From Fluoribacter gormanii (lineage in GTDB: Bacteria > Pseudomonadota > Gammaproteobacteria > Legionellales > Legionellaceae), in NCBI RefSeq assembly GCF_900156395.1, contig NZ_FTNL01000022.1:1-64000 (forward strand): 64,000 nt of DNA. Direction: 5' to 3'. Of the stretch, positions 9,631 through 17,965 are shown piece after piece (position 1 is the stretch's first letter; each line of letters opens with the position of its first letter). The position numbers and the translations under genes were made by a program. The notes under the pieces are model-generated. The model was not told the DNA's origin, searched no databases, and worked only from the letters and a program-made list of their open reading frames with translations.

Positions 9631-10261
9631 TACATCTACAGAAACAGCCAGTGTGGCTTTGTCAACTGGAGAAGAATTACTCTGTGAGGAACAAAGTAAT
9701 CAAAGAACACATGCACAATTTATTTTACCGATGATCGATAAATTGATGGTGACTGCCGGTTTACAAATGAACCAGCTGGATGCCATAGTATTTGGTCGAG
9801 GCCCCGGTAGCTTTACCGGTTTACGTATTGCATGCAGCATTGCAAAAGGCTTGGCTTATGCGAATGATTTGCAACTGATTCCAGTCAGTAGCCTTGTTGC
9901 GATTGCTTGGTCAGTGCGTCAGCAAAAGCAAATGCACCATGCACCCATATTAGCAGTGTTAGATGCGCGTATGCACGAGATGTACTGGGCCTATTTTGCC
10001 GAGAATCAGTGGGAAGCAGAGGAGCACGTTACTCCAGTGCGCGAAATTAGCCTCCCTGAGAAGCATCCTGTACTCCTTGCGGGAGCGGGAATAGATCTGT
10101 ATTGGAATGATTTTACCCCAGAAATTAAATCACAAATAAGTGATAAAATAACAATGAATCCTTCTGCGGCAGCGATGATTCAGTTTGCTCTGCGTTCTTC
10201 GCAAAAACCTGTTTCTGCGGCTCAAGCGCAACCTGTATATGTACGAAATAAAGTGACTTAG
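9611..10261 (+). CDS. tsaB: tRNA threonylcarbamoyladenosine biosynthesis protein TsaB
   Basis: A 216-residue protein of the ASKHA fold. It begins [17 protein letters not shown] and contains GRGPGSFTGLRIA, the signature of TsaB. TsaB forms the TsaBDE complex that places threonylcarbamoyl on A37 of ANN-decoding tRNAs; TsaB is the non-catalytic partner of TsaD. Length is close to the usual 225-230. The ATG lies inside the 3' end of the helicase gene (20-base overlap), as expected within an operon. The gene order helicase-tsaB is common in gammaproteobacteria. The next gene starts 17 bases after its stop. Confidence 0.94.
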   Translation: MKLLAIDTSTETASVALSTGEELLCEEQSNQRTHAQFILPMIDKLMVTAGLQMNQLDAIVFGRGPGSFTGLRIACSIAKGLAYANDLQLIPVSSLVAIAWSVRQQKQMHHAPILAVLDARMHEMYWAYFAENQWEAEEHVTPVREISLPEKHPVLLAGAGIDLYWNDFTPEIKSQISDKITMNPSAAAMIQFALRSSQKPVSAAQAQPVYVRNKVT

Positions 10262-10278
10262 TCTCATAGGAGAATTTT

Positions 10279-10458
10279 GTGGATAAAAAACTATTGGAAA
10301 TATTAGTGTGTCCTTTATGCAAGGGAAAATTATTACTGAAGAAACAAGAGCTTATTTGTAAATTCGATCGGTTGGCCTTTCCCATTCATGATGATATTCC
10401 AGTTATGTTGGAACATGAAGCTCGAGTTATTTCATTAGAAGAAAAGGATGAGTTATAA
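10279..10458 (+). CDS. Trm112/YcaR (UPF0434) family small protein
   Basis: A 59-residue protein. It starts [16 protein letters not shown], has a second single cysteine (L-I-C-K) and then [13 protein letters not shown], the hallmark of the YcaR/Trm112-like family. Bacterial members keep a partial zinc-ribbon; here C11 and C14 and one later Cys are visible, so metal binding is uncertain. In eukaryotes Trm112 activates methyltransferases; in bacteria the function is poorly defined and is often linked to lipid A or cell-wall genes. The start is GTG at 10279 with AGGAG nine bases upstream. It is the last gene of the fdxA operon and ends 21 bases before a hairpin repeat. Confidence 0.88.
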   Translation: MDKKLLEILVCPLCKGKLLLKKQELICKFDRLAFPIHDDIPVMLEHEARVISLEEKDEL

Positions 10459-10478
10459 CAGATAGGGCTTGAATTTGA

Positions 10479-10504
10479 AGCCTGGGTTTTGTTGTGCCCA
10501 GGCT
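10479..10504. repeat. Palindromic AGCCTGGG repeat between convergent genes
   Basis: AGCCTGGG and CCCAGGCT form perfect 8-base arms around a 10-base loop. The copy sits between the end of the Trm112-like gene and the end of the minus-strand permease gene. Core sequence matches the other AGCCTGG/CCAGGCT repeats in this window. It may act as a bidirectional terminator or mRNA 3'-end stabiliser. Confidence 0.65.
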
Positions 10505-10511
10505 ACGAATC

Positions 10512-11915
10512 TTATCGAGATCTTGTAATATATTTCTTACGCCAGTACAGTAAAAATGCAGGGATCATCATGAGCACGATTCCCACAGAAAAAACCAGGC
10601 GAAAATGTGACGCACTGCCAAAGTTCATAAATTCAACTGGCGGGATGAAACCTACAATTAAGGTCATAGTACATCCACATAAGCCTAAAACACAGGTCAA
10701 ATAGTAACCGATTTTTTTCCCTGGAATGGCAAACGGTCTCTCAAGGTGGGAATATTTGCTTTTTAATTTCCAGGCTGCGATAAACATCAGAACATACATC
10801 ATGATGTAGAGCTCGGTGCTTAGGGCGGTAAATAACCAATAGATGGCGTTCACACTGGGAAATAACAGAAAACCACTGCATAAAAGTGTCACTAGAATAG
10901 CTTGGGTGATTAATATTCGTGAAGGCATGCCGCGTTTGTTTAATTGGCACATAAACTTGGGAAGGAAGTTATGATTGGCTGCCATGAGCAGGCCTTTAGC
11001 TGGGGAAATTATCCAGTTGATCATACCACCTAAACTCCCCAACAGAAGTAATGCGATCAGGATAGGCAAAAGCCATTCCAGATTATAGGCCTGGAAAAAG
11101 TTATTAAAAGCCTGGAGTACTCCATCAATAAGACTAATTTTCTCTTTTGGCAGTACAAACGCGATGGCTAAAGAACCAAAAATCATGGTGGTTAAGATAA
11201 GCAATACTGAAAAAAACATTGCCCGAGGAAAATTGGTTTGTGGCTTATGTACGTTACGAACATGCACTGCGGCGAGCTCCATTCCTAAAAATGAAGTCAT
11301 TATCGCAGTGAGTGATACCCAGGATTGGCTGTCTTTCCAGTGCGGCACTAAATGCGAGAGGCTCATATCAATTGCTATAGGATTACCTTTAATGACCCAA
11401 ATCACTGCAAGCAGAATAATAAATCCCATGGGGAGTATCATTCCCAATATGGCGCAAAGACCTGCAAAGTGCGCTGAGGCACGCAATCCAGATAAGGCGA
11501 TCAGTGTTAATGACCAAAATATAACCAGGATTACTGAGATTAAATAATATTTATTTTGGGCAAGTTCAGGATTGATTAAATAGGCCATCACGCCTGCAAT
11601 GAAGGATAAAATAGTTGGATACCAGACTAAGGTATTGATCCATTGCAGCCAAATAGTAAAAAAGGCTAAATTTTCACCATACGCATGTTTTACCCAGCTA
11701 TAAATCCCACCTTCTTCATCAGACCAGGTTGAGGATAGTTCGGCTGCTACTAAAGCTACAGGGATTAAGAAAACAATTGCGGAAAAGATAAAGAAAAAAA
11801 TCAACGAGGAACCGAATAGGGCGGTACCGGGAAGATTTCTAATGCTATCAATTGCACCGGTAATCAGTAAGACCAAAGCGAATACAGATATTTTTTCAGA
11901 AGACCAATTGTTCAT
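10512..11915 (-). CDS. APC-family amino acid permease (glutamate/GABA antiporter-like)
   Basis: A 467-residue inner-membrane protein with about 12 hydrophobic segments. The first helix holds the unwound substrate-binding motif region (LLITGAIDSIRNLPG), and helix 3 region contains the EGGIYSWVKHAYG pattern found in GadC-like antiporters of the amino acid-polyamine-organocation superfamily. It would exchange or import an amino acid, perhaps glutamate; substrate cannot be read from sequence. Legionella uses amino acids as main carbon source, so such carriers are frequent. No good Shine-Dalgarno precedes the ATG. The upstream region 11916-12166 holds TTGACAG repeats (see findings). Confidence 0.83.
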   Translation of the reverse strand: MNNWSSEKISVFALVLLITGAIDSIRNLPGTALFGSSLIFFFIFSAIVFLIPVALVAAELSSTWSDEEGGIYSWVKHAYGENLAFFTIWLQWINTLVWYPTILSFIAGVMAYLINPELAQNKYYLISVILVIFWSLTLIALSGLRASAHFAGLCAILGMILPMGFIILLAVIWVIKGNPIAIDMSLSHLVPHWKDSQSWVSLTAIMTSFLGMELAAVHVRNVHKPQTNFPRAMFFSVLLILTTMIFGSLAIAFVLPKEKISLIDGVLQAFNNFFQAYNLEWLLPILIALLLLGSLGGMINWIISPAKGLLMAANHNFLPKFMCQLNKRGMPSRILITQAILVTLLCSGFLLFPSVNAIYWLFTALSTELYIMMYVLMFIAAWKLKSKYSHLERPFAIPGKKIGYYLTCVLGLCGCTMTLIVGFIPPVEFMNFGSASHFRLVFSVGIVLMMIPAFLLYWRKKYITRSR

Positions 11916-12166
11916 TAATTAAAACGACTCATTAAAAATGCAAGGCATTATATAGGAAGTTGCGGAAGGACGTTACTGTTTATTTTATCATAAAGGGTTA
12001 ACCTTTGTTACTTTTATGTAAATCAAGAGGGTCTAGAGCATTAATAATCTCTTTAGATTACAAGCCACACACTTATTTTATATTGCTATTGACAGGTTTT
12101 TGACAGTTAGAATGAAATTTAATGCCTATTTTGTAATTAAAAAAAACTGTCAATAATATTTTAAAA

Positions 12167-12508
12167 TCATAGGGTTATTGAATTTTCCAAACTGGATACC
12201 GTCTCATAGGAGTCAGATTGTTTTATTTGCTTTGGACTTGCAAAAATAGATTTTCCTTTATCTTGTGATTGAAATAATAAATCGCGTTTTATGGTTTTTA
12301 AGAAGTTATCGAATTCGAGAAAGATGTCAATTTTTAATTGATAATCAGATTCCCTGTGATCGCTGTTCTTCTTATAAAACTCTACTGCCTGGCCACTCAG
12401 CCTCGTTACCTTTTGTTGTAAATCAGAATTTGATTTGAACTTGTCGCTGAGTTTCATCGCTTGTTTGGTAAATTCGAGGAATTGCGCTTTGTATTCTTCT
12501 ATTTTCAT
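12167..12508 (-). CDS. Small hypothetical helical protein
   Basis: A 113-residue protein, not recognised. It is predicted almost wholly helical in residues 1-85 (charged, with a weak heptad pattern), then a polar Lys/Ser/Gln-rich tail ending in SSLENSITL. There is no signal peptide, membrane segment or cysteine. AAGGA before the ATG supports translation. It is a single minus-strand gene between bolA and the permease, with non-coding space on both sides. The short charged C-terminus would be compatible with a small translocated protein, but that is speculation. Confidence 0.5.
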   Translation of the reverse strand: MKIEEYKAQFLEFTKQAMKLSDKFKSNSDLQQKVTRLSGQAVEFYKKNSDHRESDYQLKIDIFLEFDNFLKTIKRDLLFQSQDKGKSIFASPKQIKQSDSYETVSSLENSITL

Positions 12509-12603
12509 TATGAATCCTTTTTAAATTATAAAGAGGGATATCCTAACCTCATGAATAAAAAAGCAAAAAACATGCCGTTTCATGTGGATTTGCATTAAAA
12601 GGA

Positions 12604-12617
12604 TAGCCTGGATGAAG
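12604..12617. repeat. Half copy of the AGCCTGG repeat
   Basis: TAGCCTGGATGAAG matches one arm of the palindromic repeat family seen at 13709-13744 and 36938-36953. The second arm is not present nearby, so this is probably a decayed copy. Confidence 0.4.
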
Positions 12618-12670
12618 TACATACCTATCACTTGATTACACCCAGTCATACAACTCACTCAGGATTGAAA

Positions 12671-13000
12671 TTACGTATTTCGGTGTTCTTTATTAAAACC
12701 ACCTTTACATGCCGGAGAGTTCAAAACAGTGTTGCCTCTGCGCTCCCATTCATCAGGAGCAAATAAATGCATGCTTAATGCATGTAATCCAAGCTCAAAT
12801 TCTTCTTTGAATAATTGATTTAACAGTCTATGTCGTGCAATTTTCGATAAATCAGTAAATCGTGACGAAACAACGGTGAGCTTAAAATGAGTTTGTGCCC
12901 CTTCAGGAACATGATGATTGCCTGATTCATCTTCAACATTTAAATAAACAGGAACCAATTCTTGATTTACTAAATTTTCGATTCGATTTTTACGTGACAT
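12671..13000 (-). CDS. bolA: BolA family protein
   Basis: A 109-residue protein of the BolA/IbaG family. The family core is visible: a helical start with RIENLVNQ, a strand with NHHVPEGAQTHFKLTVVS, the SRFTDLSKIARHRLLNQLF helix-turn with the family's conserved R-H-R surface, and a helical HALSMHLFAPDEW. BolA proteins pair with monothiol glutaredoxins to bind Fe-S clusters and affect iron and envelope stress responses. The histidines (HH in N-H-H-V-P and H of the ARHR segment) are possible cluster ligands. The C-terminal stretch after residue 90 is extra and includes one cysteine. GAG lies upstream of the ATG. It follows pilE on the same strand, separated by a terminator. Confidence 0.9.
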   Translation of the reverse strand: MSRKNRIENLVNQELVPVYLNVEDESGNHHVPEGAQTHFKLTVVSSRFTDLSKIARHRLLNQLFKEEFELGLHALSMHLFAPDEWERRGNTVLNSPACKGGFNKEHRNT

Positions 13001-13032
13001 ATTTTAACTCTTGGTTAATTTAAACTTACAAT

Positions 13033-13059
13033 AAAAAAGCCGCCATAAAGCGGCTTTTT
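13033..13059 (-). terminator. Rho-independent terminator of pilE
   Basis: GCCGC (13039-13043) pairs with GCGGC (13050-13054) around a 6-base loop. On the minus strand the stem is followed by six Ts. It starts 14 bases after the pilE stop and the A/T flanks make it usable in both directions. Confidence 0.85.
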
Positions 13060-13072
13060 AAAAAAGATACGC

Positions 13073-13507
13073 TTAACTTCTGCAGTTTGCAGGAACGTAT
13101 CGATCATTGGTTGTAGGATTATTTACCGAACAAGTCCAGGTTATTGGATCGGTTGGCGGTGTTCCAGGAACCAGCGCTGCATTATTTGATTTTGGAGTTA
13201 AGGTTAAGATTATATCTTTTGCAGGCGCATCATAAGTAATGGTTATTGCACCAGTAGTTCCTTCAACAGTTACGCTTTTTACATTAGTAGTTGGATTTGT
13301 AAAATTCCAACCCAAGCTTAAATCGGAAGCACCAGTCGATGCATTTTCAGACACAGTAGTTTTTGCTGAAGAGGCAATACTTAACCCTTCGGTAACACGT
13401 GCTCTAACGACGTAATCCTGATAGGCCGGGATAGCAATTGCTGCAAGAATACCAACGATTGCCACTACGATCATTAATTCAATTAAAGTAAAGCCTTTTT
13501 GTTTCAT
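13073..13507 (-). CDS. pilE: Type IV major pilin PilE
   Basis: A 144-residue type IVa pilin. It has a 5-residue leader MKQKG followed by the prepilin peptidase site G/F and the hydrophobic N-terminal helix [20 protein letters not shown] with Glu5 of the mature pilin. Two cysteines near the C-terminus (in TWTC and PANC) bound the usual disulfide D-loop. Pilin subunits are processed by PilD at the inner membrane and polymerise into pili used in adhesion, twitching and DNA uptake. AGGAG precedes the ATG and a strong terminator follows. In L. pneumophila pilE genes also lie near pfp and letS, as here. Only one copy is seen in this window. Confidence 0.93.
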   Translation of the reverse strand: MKQKGFTLIELMIVVAIVGILAAIAIPAYQDYVVRARVTEGLSIASSAKTTVSENASTGASDLSLGWNFTNPTTNVKSVTVEGTTGAITITYDAPAKDIILTLTPKSNNAALVPGTPPTDPITWTCSVNNPTTNDRYVPANCRS

Positions 13508-13708
13508 TATCTGCTCCTAATGATTGGTACAACGATAAATATGCAAATAAAGTGCCATTTATCAATAATTTACAACTCAAATAGGCCAAATACAACCTGC
13601 CCTGGCTAGAAAAGGAAGTCCTCTTTACTTGCCTTTGTTCTAATTGTAGCAGATGAAGTGATGGGTTGCTTAATTTATAAATGGGATAATTTTCAATATA
13701 TTGTGTAC

Positions 13709-13744
13709 TGTAGCCTGGATGACGGCGCTTCATCCAAGCTACGA
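13709..13744. repeat. Palindromic AGCCTGGATGA repeat after pfp
   Basis: TAGCCTGGATGA (13711-13722) and TCATCCAAGCTA (13730-13741) form 12-base arms with one mismatch. The element starts eight bases past the pfp stop. It belongs to the same dispersed family as copies at 10479, 36938, 41784, 54470 and 60339. Confidence 0.65.
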
Positions 13745-13751
13745 TTAGAAT

Positions 13752-14990
13752 CTATTTAAGAACTTTGGGAACTAATTGATTCTTCAAACGAACATAATCA
13801 GGTAATCCATTAATGTAGTCTGGGTAGGCCTCGCCTTGAATCAGTGGTGACAAGTACCTTCTGCAGGCATCGGTAATGCTCATTCCATCGGCACCGATAT
13901 ATTCCGCGGGCATCGCTTTTTCCTGATTGGCAACCTCGGCTAATGGCACATGTCCAATGGACCATTGATAGGGTTCATCTTGCTCACGAATAATGATGGG
14001 CATGATGGCATTTTGACCTTTTATGGCATATTCGACTGCAGCTTTACCAAGAGCATAAGCTTGTTCCAGATCCACTTTGGAGGCGATATGGCGCGCGGCA
14101 CGTTGTAAATAATCTGCGACGGCCCAGTGGTATTTATAATTCAGTTCGGTTTTGATGAGCTGGGCAATGACTGGGGCAACCCCGCCTAATTGAGCATGGC
14201 CAAAAGCATCACGAAGTCCTGCATCACTTAAGAATTTACCTTCTGTATTACGAATTCCTTCTGATACGACAACCACACAGTAACCATAGGTTTTAACGCA
14301 CTCATCAACCTTGCTCAGAAATTTTGCCTGTTGAAAAGGGACTTCAGGTAATAAGATAATGTGGGGCGGCTCATCAGGTTGTTGACTGGCCAATCCGCTT
14401 GCTGCTGCAATCCATCCGGCATGACGTCCCATTACTTCAAGAATAAAGACTTTTGTTGAAGATGCAGCCATAGATGCAACGTCAAAACCTGCTTCTTTGG
14501 TAGAAACCGCTACATATTTAGCAACGGAGCCGAATCCCGGGCAGGCATCTGTAAAGGGAAGATCATTATCTACAGTTTTGGGTATTCCAATACACGTAAT
14601 TGGGTATCCCATTTTAGTCCCTAATTGCGATATCTTATGGGCCGTATCTTGAGAATCACCCCCACCATTATAGAAAAAATAACCTATATTATGTGCTTTA
14701 AATACTTCAATCAGACGTTCATATTCAGCCCCATCATCTTTGAGTTTGTAGCGGCATGAACCAAATGCTCCAGAAGGAGTTTGCAATAATTTGGCAATAT
14801 CGGCATCACTTTCAAGCGATGTATCAATAAGCTCTTCGTGTAATGCACCGATAATTCCATTTTTGGCTGCGTATACTTTGCCAATGTGTTGTGGATATAA
14901 CCTGGCGGTTTGCAGCACACCGCACGCGGAAGCATTAATTACGGCAGTTACACCACCTGATTGAGCATATATTGCATTTTTTATAGTCAT
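13752..14990 (-). CDS. pfp: PPi-dependent 6-phosphofructokinase
   Basis: A 412-residue cytosolic enzyme of the PFK family. It begins with an AQSGGVTAVINAS phosphate loop. The NGGGDS motif places Asp where ATP-PFKs have Gly (GGDGS), and PKTVDND has Lys where E. coli PFK has Gly; both changes are typical of pyrophosphate users and block ATP. MGRHAGW, which binds fructose-6-phosphate, is present. The enzyme reversibly makes fructose-1,6-bisphosphate with PPi as donor. AGGAG lies just before the ATG. It follows letS on the same strand, 78 bases after its stop, the order also known in L. pneumophila. Confidence 0.92.
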   Translation of the reverse strand: MTIKNAIYAQSGGVTAVINASACGVLQTARLYPQHIGKVYAAKNGIIGALHEELIDTSLESDADIAKLLQTPSGAFGSCRYKLKDDGAEYERLIEVFKAHNIGYFFYNGGGDSQDTAHKISQLGTKMGYPITCIGIPKTVDNDLPFTDACPGFGSVAKYVAVSTKEAGFDVASMAASSTKVFILEVMGRHAGWIAAASGLASQQPDEPPHIILLPEVPFQQAKFLSKVDECVKTYGYCVVVVSEGIRNTEGKFLSDAGLRDAFGHAQLGGVAPVIAQLIKTELNYKYHWAVADYLQRAARHIASKVDLEQAYALGKAAVEYAIKGQNAIMPIIIREQDEPYQWSIGHVPLAEVANQEKAMPAEYIGADGMSITDACRRYLSPLIQGEAYPDYINGLPDYVRLKNQLVPKVLK

Positions 14991-15068
14991 TCTTTCTCCT
15001 GGTTAAAGGTCATTGCTCATCTCCATCGATCTCCTGAAGGAATTACAATAATGGGAATAGGCAAACAC

Positions 15069-17801
15069 TTAAATTCTAATTTTTTGACTCTCGTACTCAC
15101 TAATTACTGCATCAATGCTTTGAATTAATTCTGCAAAAGGAGTCGCTAATTCTTCGATTGAGGCGGCATGAGCAGCCAGTTTTTCTACATGAACTACTTT
15201 TTTCTGTAACGTAGGTACTCCGGAAAAACAGCATGCGCCATGAAGCTTATGTGCCGCTTCCCCTAACTTTTTAATATTTTTGTCATGCATTAATTGAATG
15301 AATTCCTCACGGTTTTTATGTAACTCCTCGACAAATCGGGCAAGGAATTCTTCTGCAAGTACTTGATTTCCTGATACTTTTTGCACGCACAATTGCCAGT
15401 CAATCGCAGCATGTTTTGCTTTATCGGCAATACGGATGATTTGAGTTAGTAATTGTTTTTCATCAATAGGTTTTTGTAAGCAAAAATCGACCCCGGATTT
15501 TTTTAGATCAATACTATTCACATCATTACCATTCGCACTAATTAAAACGATGGGTGTATGGCGATTGAGTTGTGATTTTTGACGAATGAGTCGGGATGCT
15601 TCTAATCCATTTATTTTAGGCATCTGTAAGTCAAGTAAAATGAGATCATACTTTTTGTCATTGCACGCGGATACAGCCATCTCCCCATCATCAACGGCAG
15701 TCATGTTTGCATGAGTACCTAATAAAGAGTTAAGCAGCATCTTGTTCACCGGATTGTCTTCGGCAATAAGCAAATCAGGCCGCATAAAACGCAATTGTTC
15801 CCTTAAACTATCCAACTCATGATTTGCTGGTTTTTCAACCTGTTCCAGGCTGGTAAGTGATTCAATAACGTCTTGAAGTTTTTGGATACTAATTGGTTTA
15901 TATAAAAAGCCTTGGGCACCAAGCGCGGTATAATCATTAAGGAGCCATTTGGAAATCAATACATAGGGGAAATAATTGTGCTCTGAGATGAGTTTACTAA
16001 TTTTTTGCTCATAGCCTTTATTGATGTTGAGAAATGCAATTTGACAATCTTTGTTATTCTCCAAAGCCTTCGCCAGGTGGTTAAATGAATGTACCGGGAC
16101 ACATTGTATTCCCCAATAACCCAATCCATTGCATAGAGCCTCCAAGTGCAGTGAATTATCGTCAAAGCACAACATTTTAAAATGAGCGAAGGGGTGTATT
16201 TGATTTTTTTCTATTTCATAGGCAGCCAGCTTTTCAACTTTGATATGAGCAGTAAAGGTAGAGCCTTTATTGAGTTCACTGGTAAAGGAAATGCGACCAT
16301 GCATTTCTTCACAAAGCTTTTTGCAGATAACCAAACCAAGTCCCGAGCCGCCATAACGACGAGTAATGCTGGTATCTGCCTGGTTAAACGCAGTAAATAG
16401 TTTACTTTGATCCTCAGGGGAAATACCCAGGCCTGTATCGGTAATCGTGATACATAAAGTGTAATCTTTGTCCGTTTCCTGTTCTACTTTAGTGCGGACC
16501 AACACATAACCATGATCGGTAAATTTAACCGCATTAGTTACCAAATTGGTGATAAATTGTTTTATTCTGAAGGGGTCACCTAACACAATTTTGGGTACAG
16601 TGACGTCGGTTATAGGGATTAAATCAATTCCTTTTTTATGGGCATTAGGTGCTGCAAGGGTAAGAACTTCATCAATACAATGACGAATATTTAACGGGAT
16701 GCAATCCAGGTGAAGCTTTCCTGCATCGATTTTGGAAAAATCGAGAATGTCGTTAATAATGCCTAATAAATCTTGTGCGGAGGCTTTAATCGTTTTTACA
16801 TAATCCAATTGTAATGGATCCAGTTTGCTTTCCAATAAAACATTCGTGAAGCCGATCACTCCGTTCATCGGGGTACGGATTTCATGGCTCATATTGGCAA
16901 TAAATTCAGATTTTTGTCGGCTTTTTTCTTCTATTTTTTTCTTCTCGAGTGAGAGCTCGATATTTTTTTCTTCGAGTAGTTCCAGGCTTTGTTGCAGGTC
17001 TTCAGTCGCTACTTCAATATGTTGATTCAAATCACGGATTGTTTCGAGATATTTTTTTTGCAAATGCGAACAGCCTTGTTCAATAAGGCCTAATTCACCC
17101 GGGCTACTTGTTTTTATTTCTGTTTCAAATTCATTCCGCAAAATTTGTTTCATGCTTCGACGTAAACGAGAAATAGGCAAATAAATACGCTTGGAGAGAA
17201 AATAGTGAATGGTTAATCCCATCAGCAAACCAAATAGAGTAATAAAAATGGTTACAATGAGCATTTGATAGCGTTTTATTATCATCGAACGTATATCAAT
17301 ATCAATGGATAACCACCCTAAAATATCATCTGCCCGAGTGGACATGGGGCTTAGGAGCTTCTTGAATGCTGAATTTGAATAAAGATTAAATTTGGGAATA
17401 GTAACGGGTGCGATGAAATTGATCGTAAAAGGATTAATTTGTTTGCTTTCAATGTAATCCCCGGTAAATTTAGGCGGATCAAATGGTTTACTCAACGAGT
17501 GTTTTCCACCGCGATAGGCAAGTAATTGTCCATCACTGCTGTAAAAAGCAAGGGCTATGACTTCCGGATTAATTGTGGATGCATTAATTAAACCCTGTAA
17601 GGTACGATCATCACGCCGGAGCATTGCATACTGTGCTGCAGGGAGTAACTGGCGGATATACGCTTCTCCCAAGCGAGACATATGTTGTTTTAAGTCATTA
17701 CCAAACAGTCCATTATAGAAAATAGCGAGAAGCAGGGCGACTAGAAAGGCTGGAATGAGGGTGGTAATTCTTAGTTGATACTTAATACCAATGCTTTTCA
17801 A
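15069..17801 (-). CDS. letS: Hybrid sensor histidine kinase LetS (BarA/GacS type)
   Basis: A 910-residue inner-membrane sensor. Order: TM1 (10-31), periplasmic sensor (32-178), TM2 (180-202), HAMP (203-255), coiled coil, HisKA with H306 in NMSHEIRTPMNG, HATPase (405-525, DTGLGI and GGSGLGLV), a first receiver (540-645), a second receiver (675-795) with D724 in LLDLQMP, and an HPt with H851 in AAHKLHGACC. In the first receiver N592 stands where the phospho-Asp is expected, so only the second should take part in the relay. LetS phosphorylates LetA, which drives the RsmY/RsmZ RNAs and the switch to transmissive phase. It starts at TTG with GGTGAG upstream, which may keep expression low. gltX is divergent. 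Confidence 0.92.
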   Translation of the reverse strand: MKSIGIKYQLRITTLIPAFLVALLLAIFYNGLFGNDLKQHMSRLGEAYIRQLLPAAQYAMLRRDDRTLQGLINASTINPEVIALAFYSSDGQLLAYRGGKHSLSKPFDPPKFTGDYIESKQINPFTINFIAPVTIPKFNLYSNSAFKKLLSPMSTRADDILGWLSIDIDIRSMIIKRYQMLIVTIFITLFGLLMGLTIHYFLSKRIYLPISRLRRSMKQILRNEFETEIKTSSPGELGLIEQGCSHLQKKYLETIRDLNQHIEVATEDLQQSLELLEEKNIELSLEKKKIEEKSRQKSEFIANMSHEIRTPMNGVIGFTNVLLESKLDPLQLDYVKTIKASAQDLLGIINDILDFSKIDAGKLHLDCIPLNIRHCIDEVLTLAAPNAHKKGIDLIPITDVTVPKIVLGDPFRIKQFITNLVTNAVKFTDHGYVLVRTKVEQETDKDYTLCITITDTGLGISPEDQSKLFTAFNQADTSITRRYGGSGLGLVICKKLCEEMHGRISFTSELNKGSTFTAHIKVEKLAAYEIEKNQIHPFAHFKMLCFDDNSLHLEALCNGLGYWGIQCVPVHSFNHLAKALENNKDCQIAFLNINKGYEQKISKLISEHNYFPYVLISKWLLNDYTALGAQGFLYKPISIQKLQDVIESLTSLEQVEKPANHELDSLREQLRFMRPDLLIAEDNPVNKMLLNSLLGTHANMTAVDDGEMAVSACNDKKYDLILLDLQMPKINGLEASRLIRQKSQLNRHTPIVLISANGNDVNSIDLKKSGVDFCLQKPIDEKQLLTQIIRIADKAKHAAIDWQLCVQKVSGNQVLAEEFLARFVEELHKNREEFIQLMHDKNIKKLGEAAHKLHGACCFSGVPTLQKKVVHVEKLAAHAASIEELATPFAELIQSIDAVISEYESQKIRI

Positions 17802-17896
17802 AATAACTCACCAAATAGTTCGGATAATACTTTTATTTTAGCCGGAGTAGGGCGCAGTGTAACCTGAAACGATTTGCACAATATCTCAAGTGACTT

Positions 17897-17913
17897 GCTT
17901 CACCCAGGCTGCA
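17897..17913. repeat. Half copy of AGCCTGG repeat in the letS/gltX gap
   Basis: GCTTCACCCAGGCTGCA is the reverse complement of one repeat arm (TGCAGCCTGGGTGAAGC). No second arm is close by. It lies in the 164-base divergent region that must hold the promoters of letS and gltX. Confidence 0.4.
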
Positions 17914-17965
17914 AAGTCAGTTATTATAGCTTGATTATTTTATTCCTTACAATGTGGAACAGATT

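Noticed and set aside
11164-11547. 127-codon plus-strand ORF inside the permease
   Set aside because: Antisense to a hydrophobic transporter gene; composition fits a shadow frame and no Shine-Dalgarno is present.
13479-13733. 84-codon minus-strand ORF between pfp and pilE
   Set aside because: It runs across the repeat element and into pilE, has no ribosome site, and its product shows no domain.
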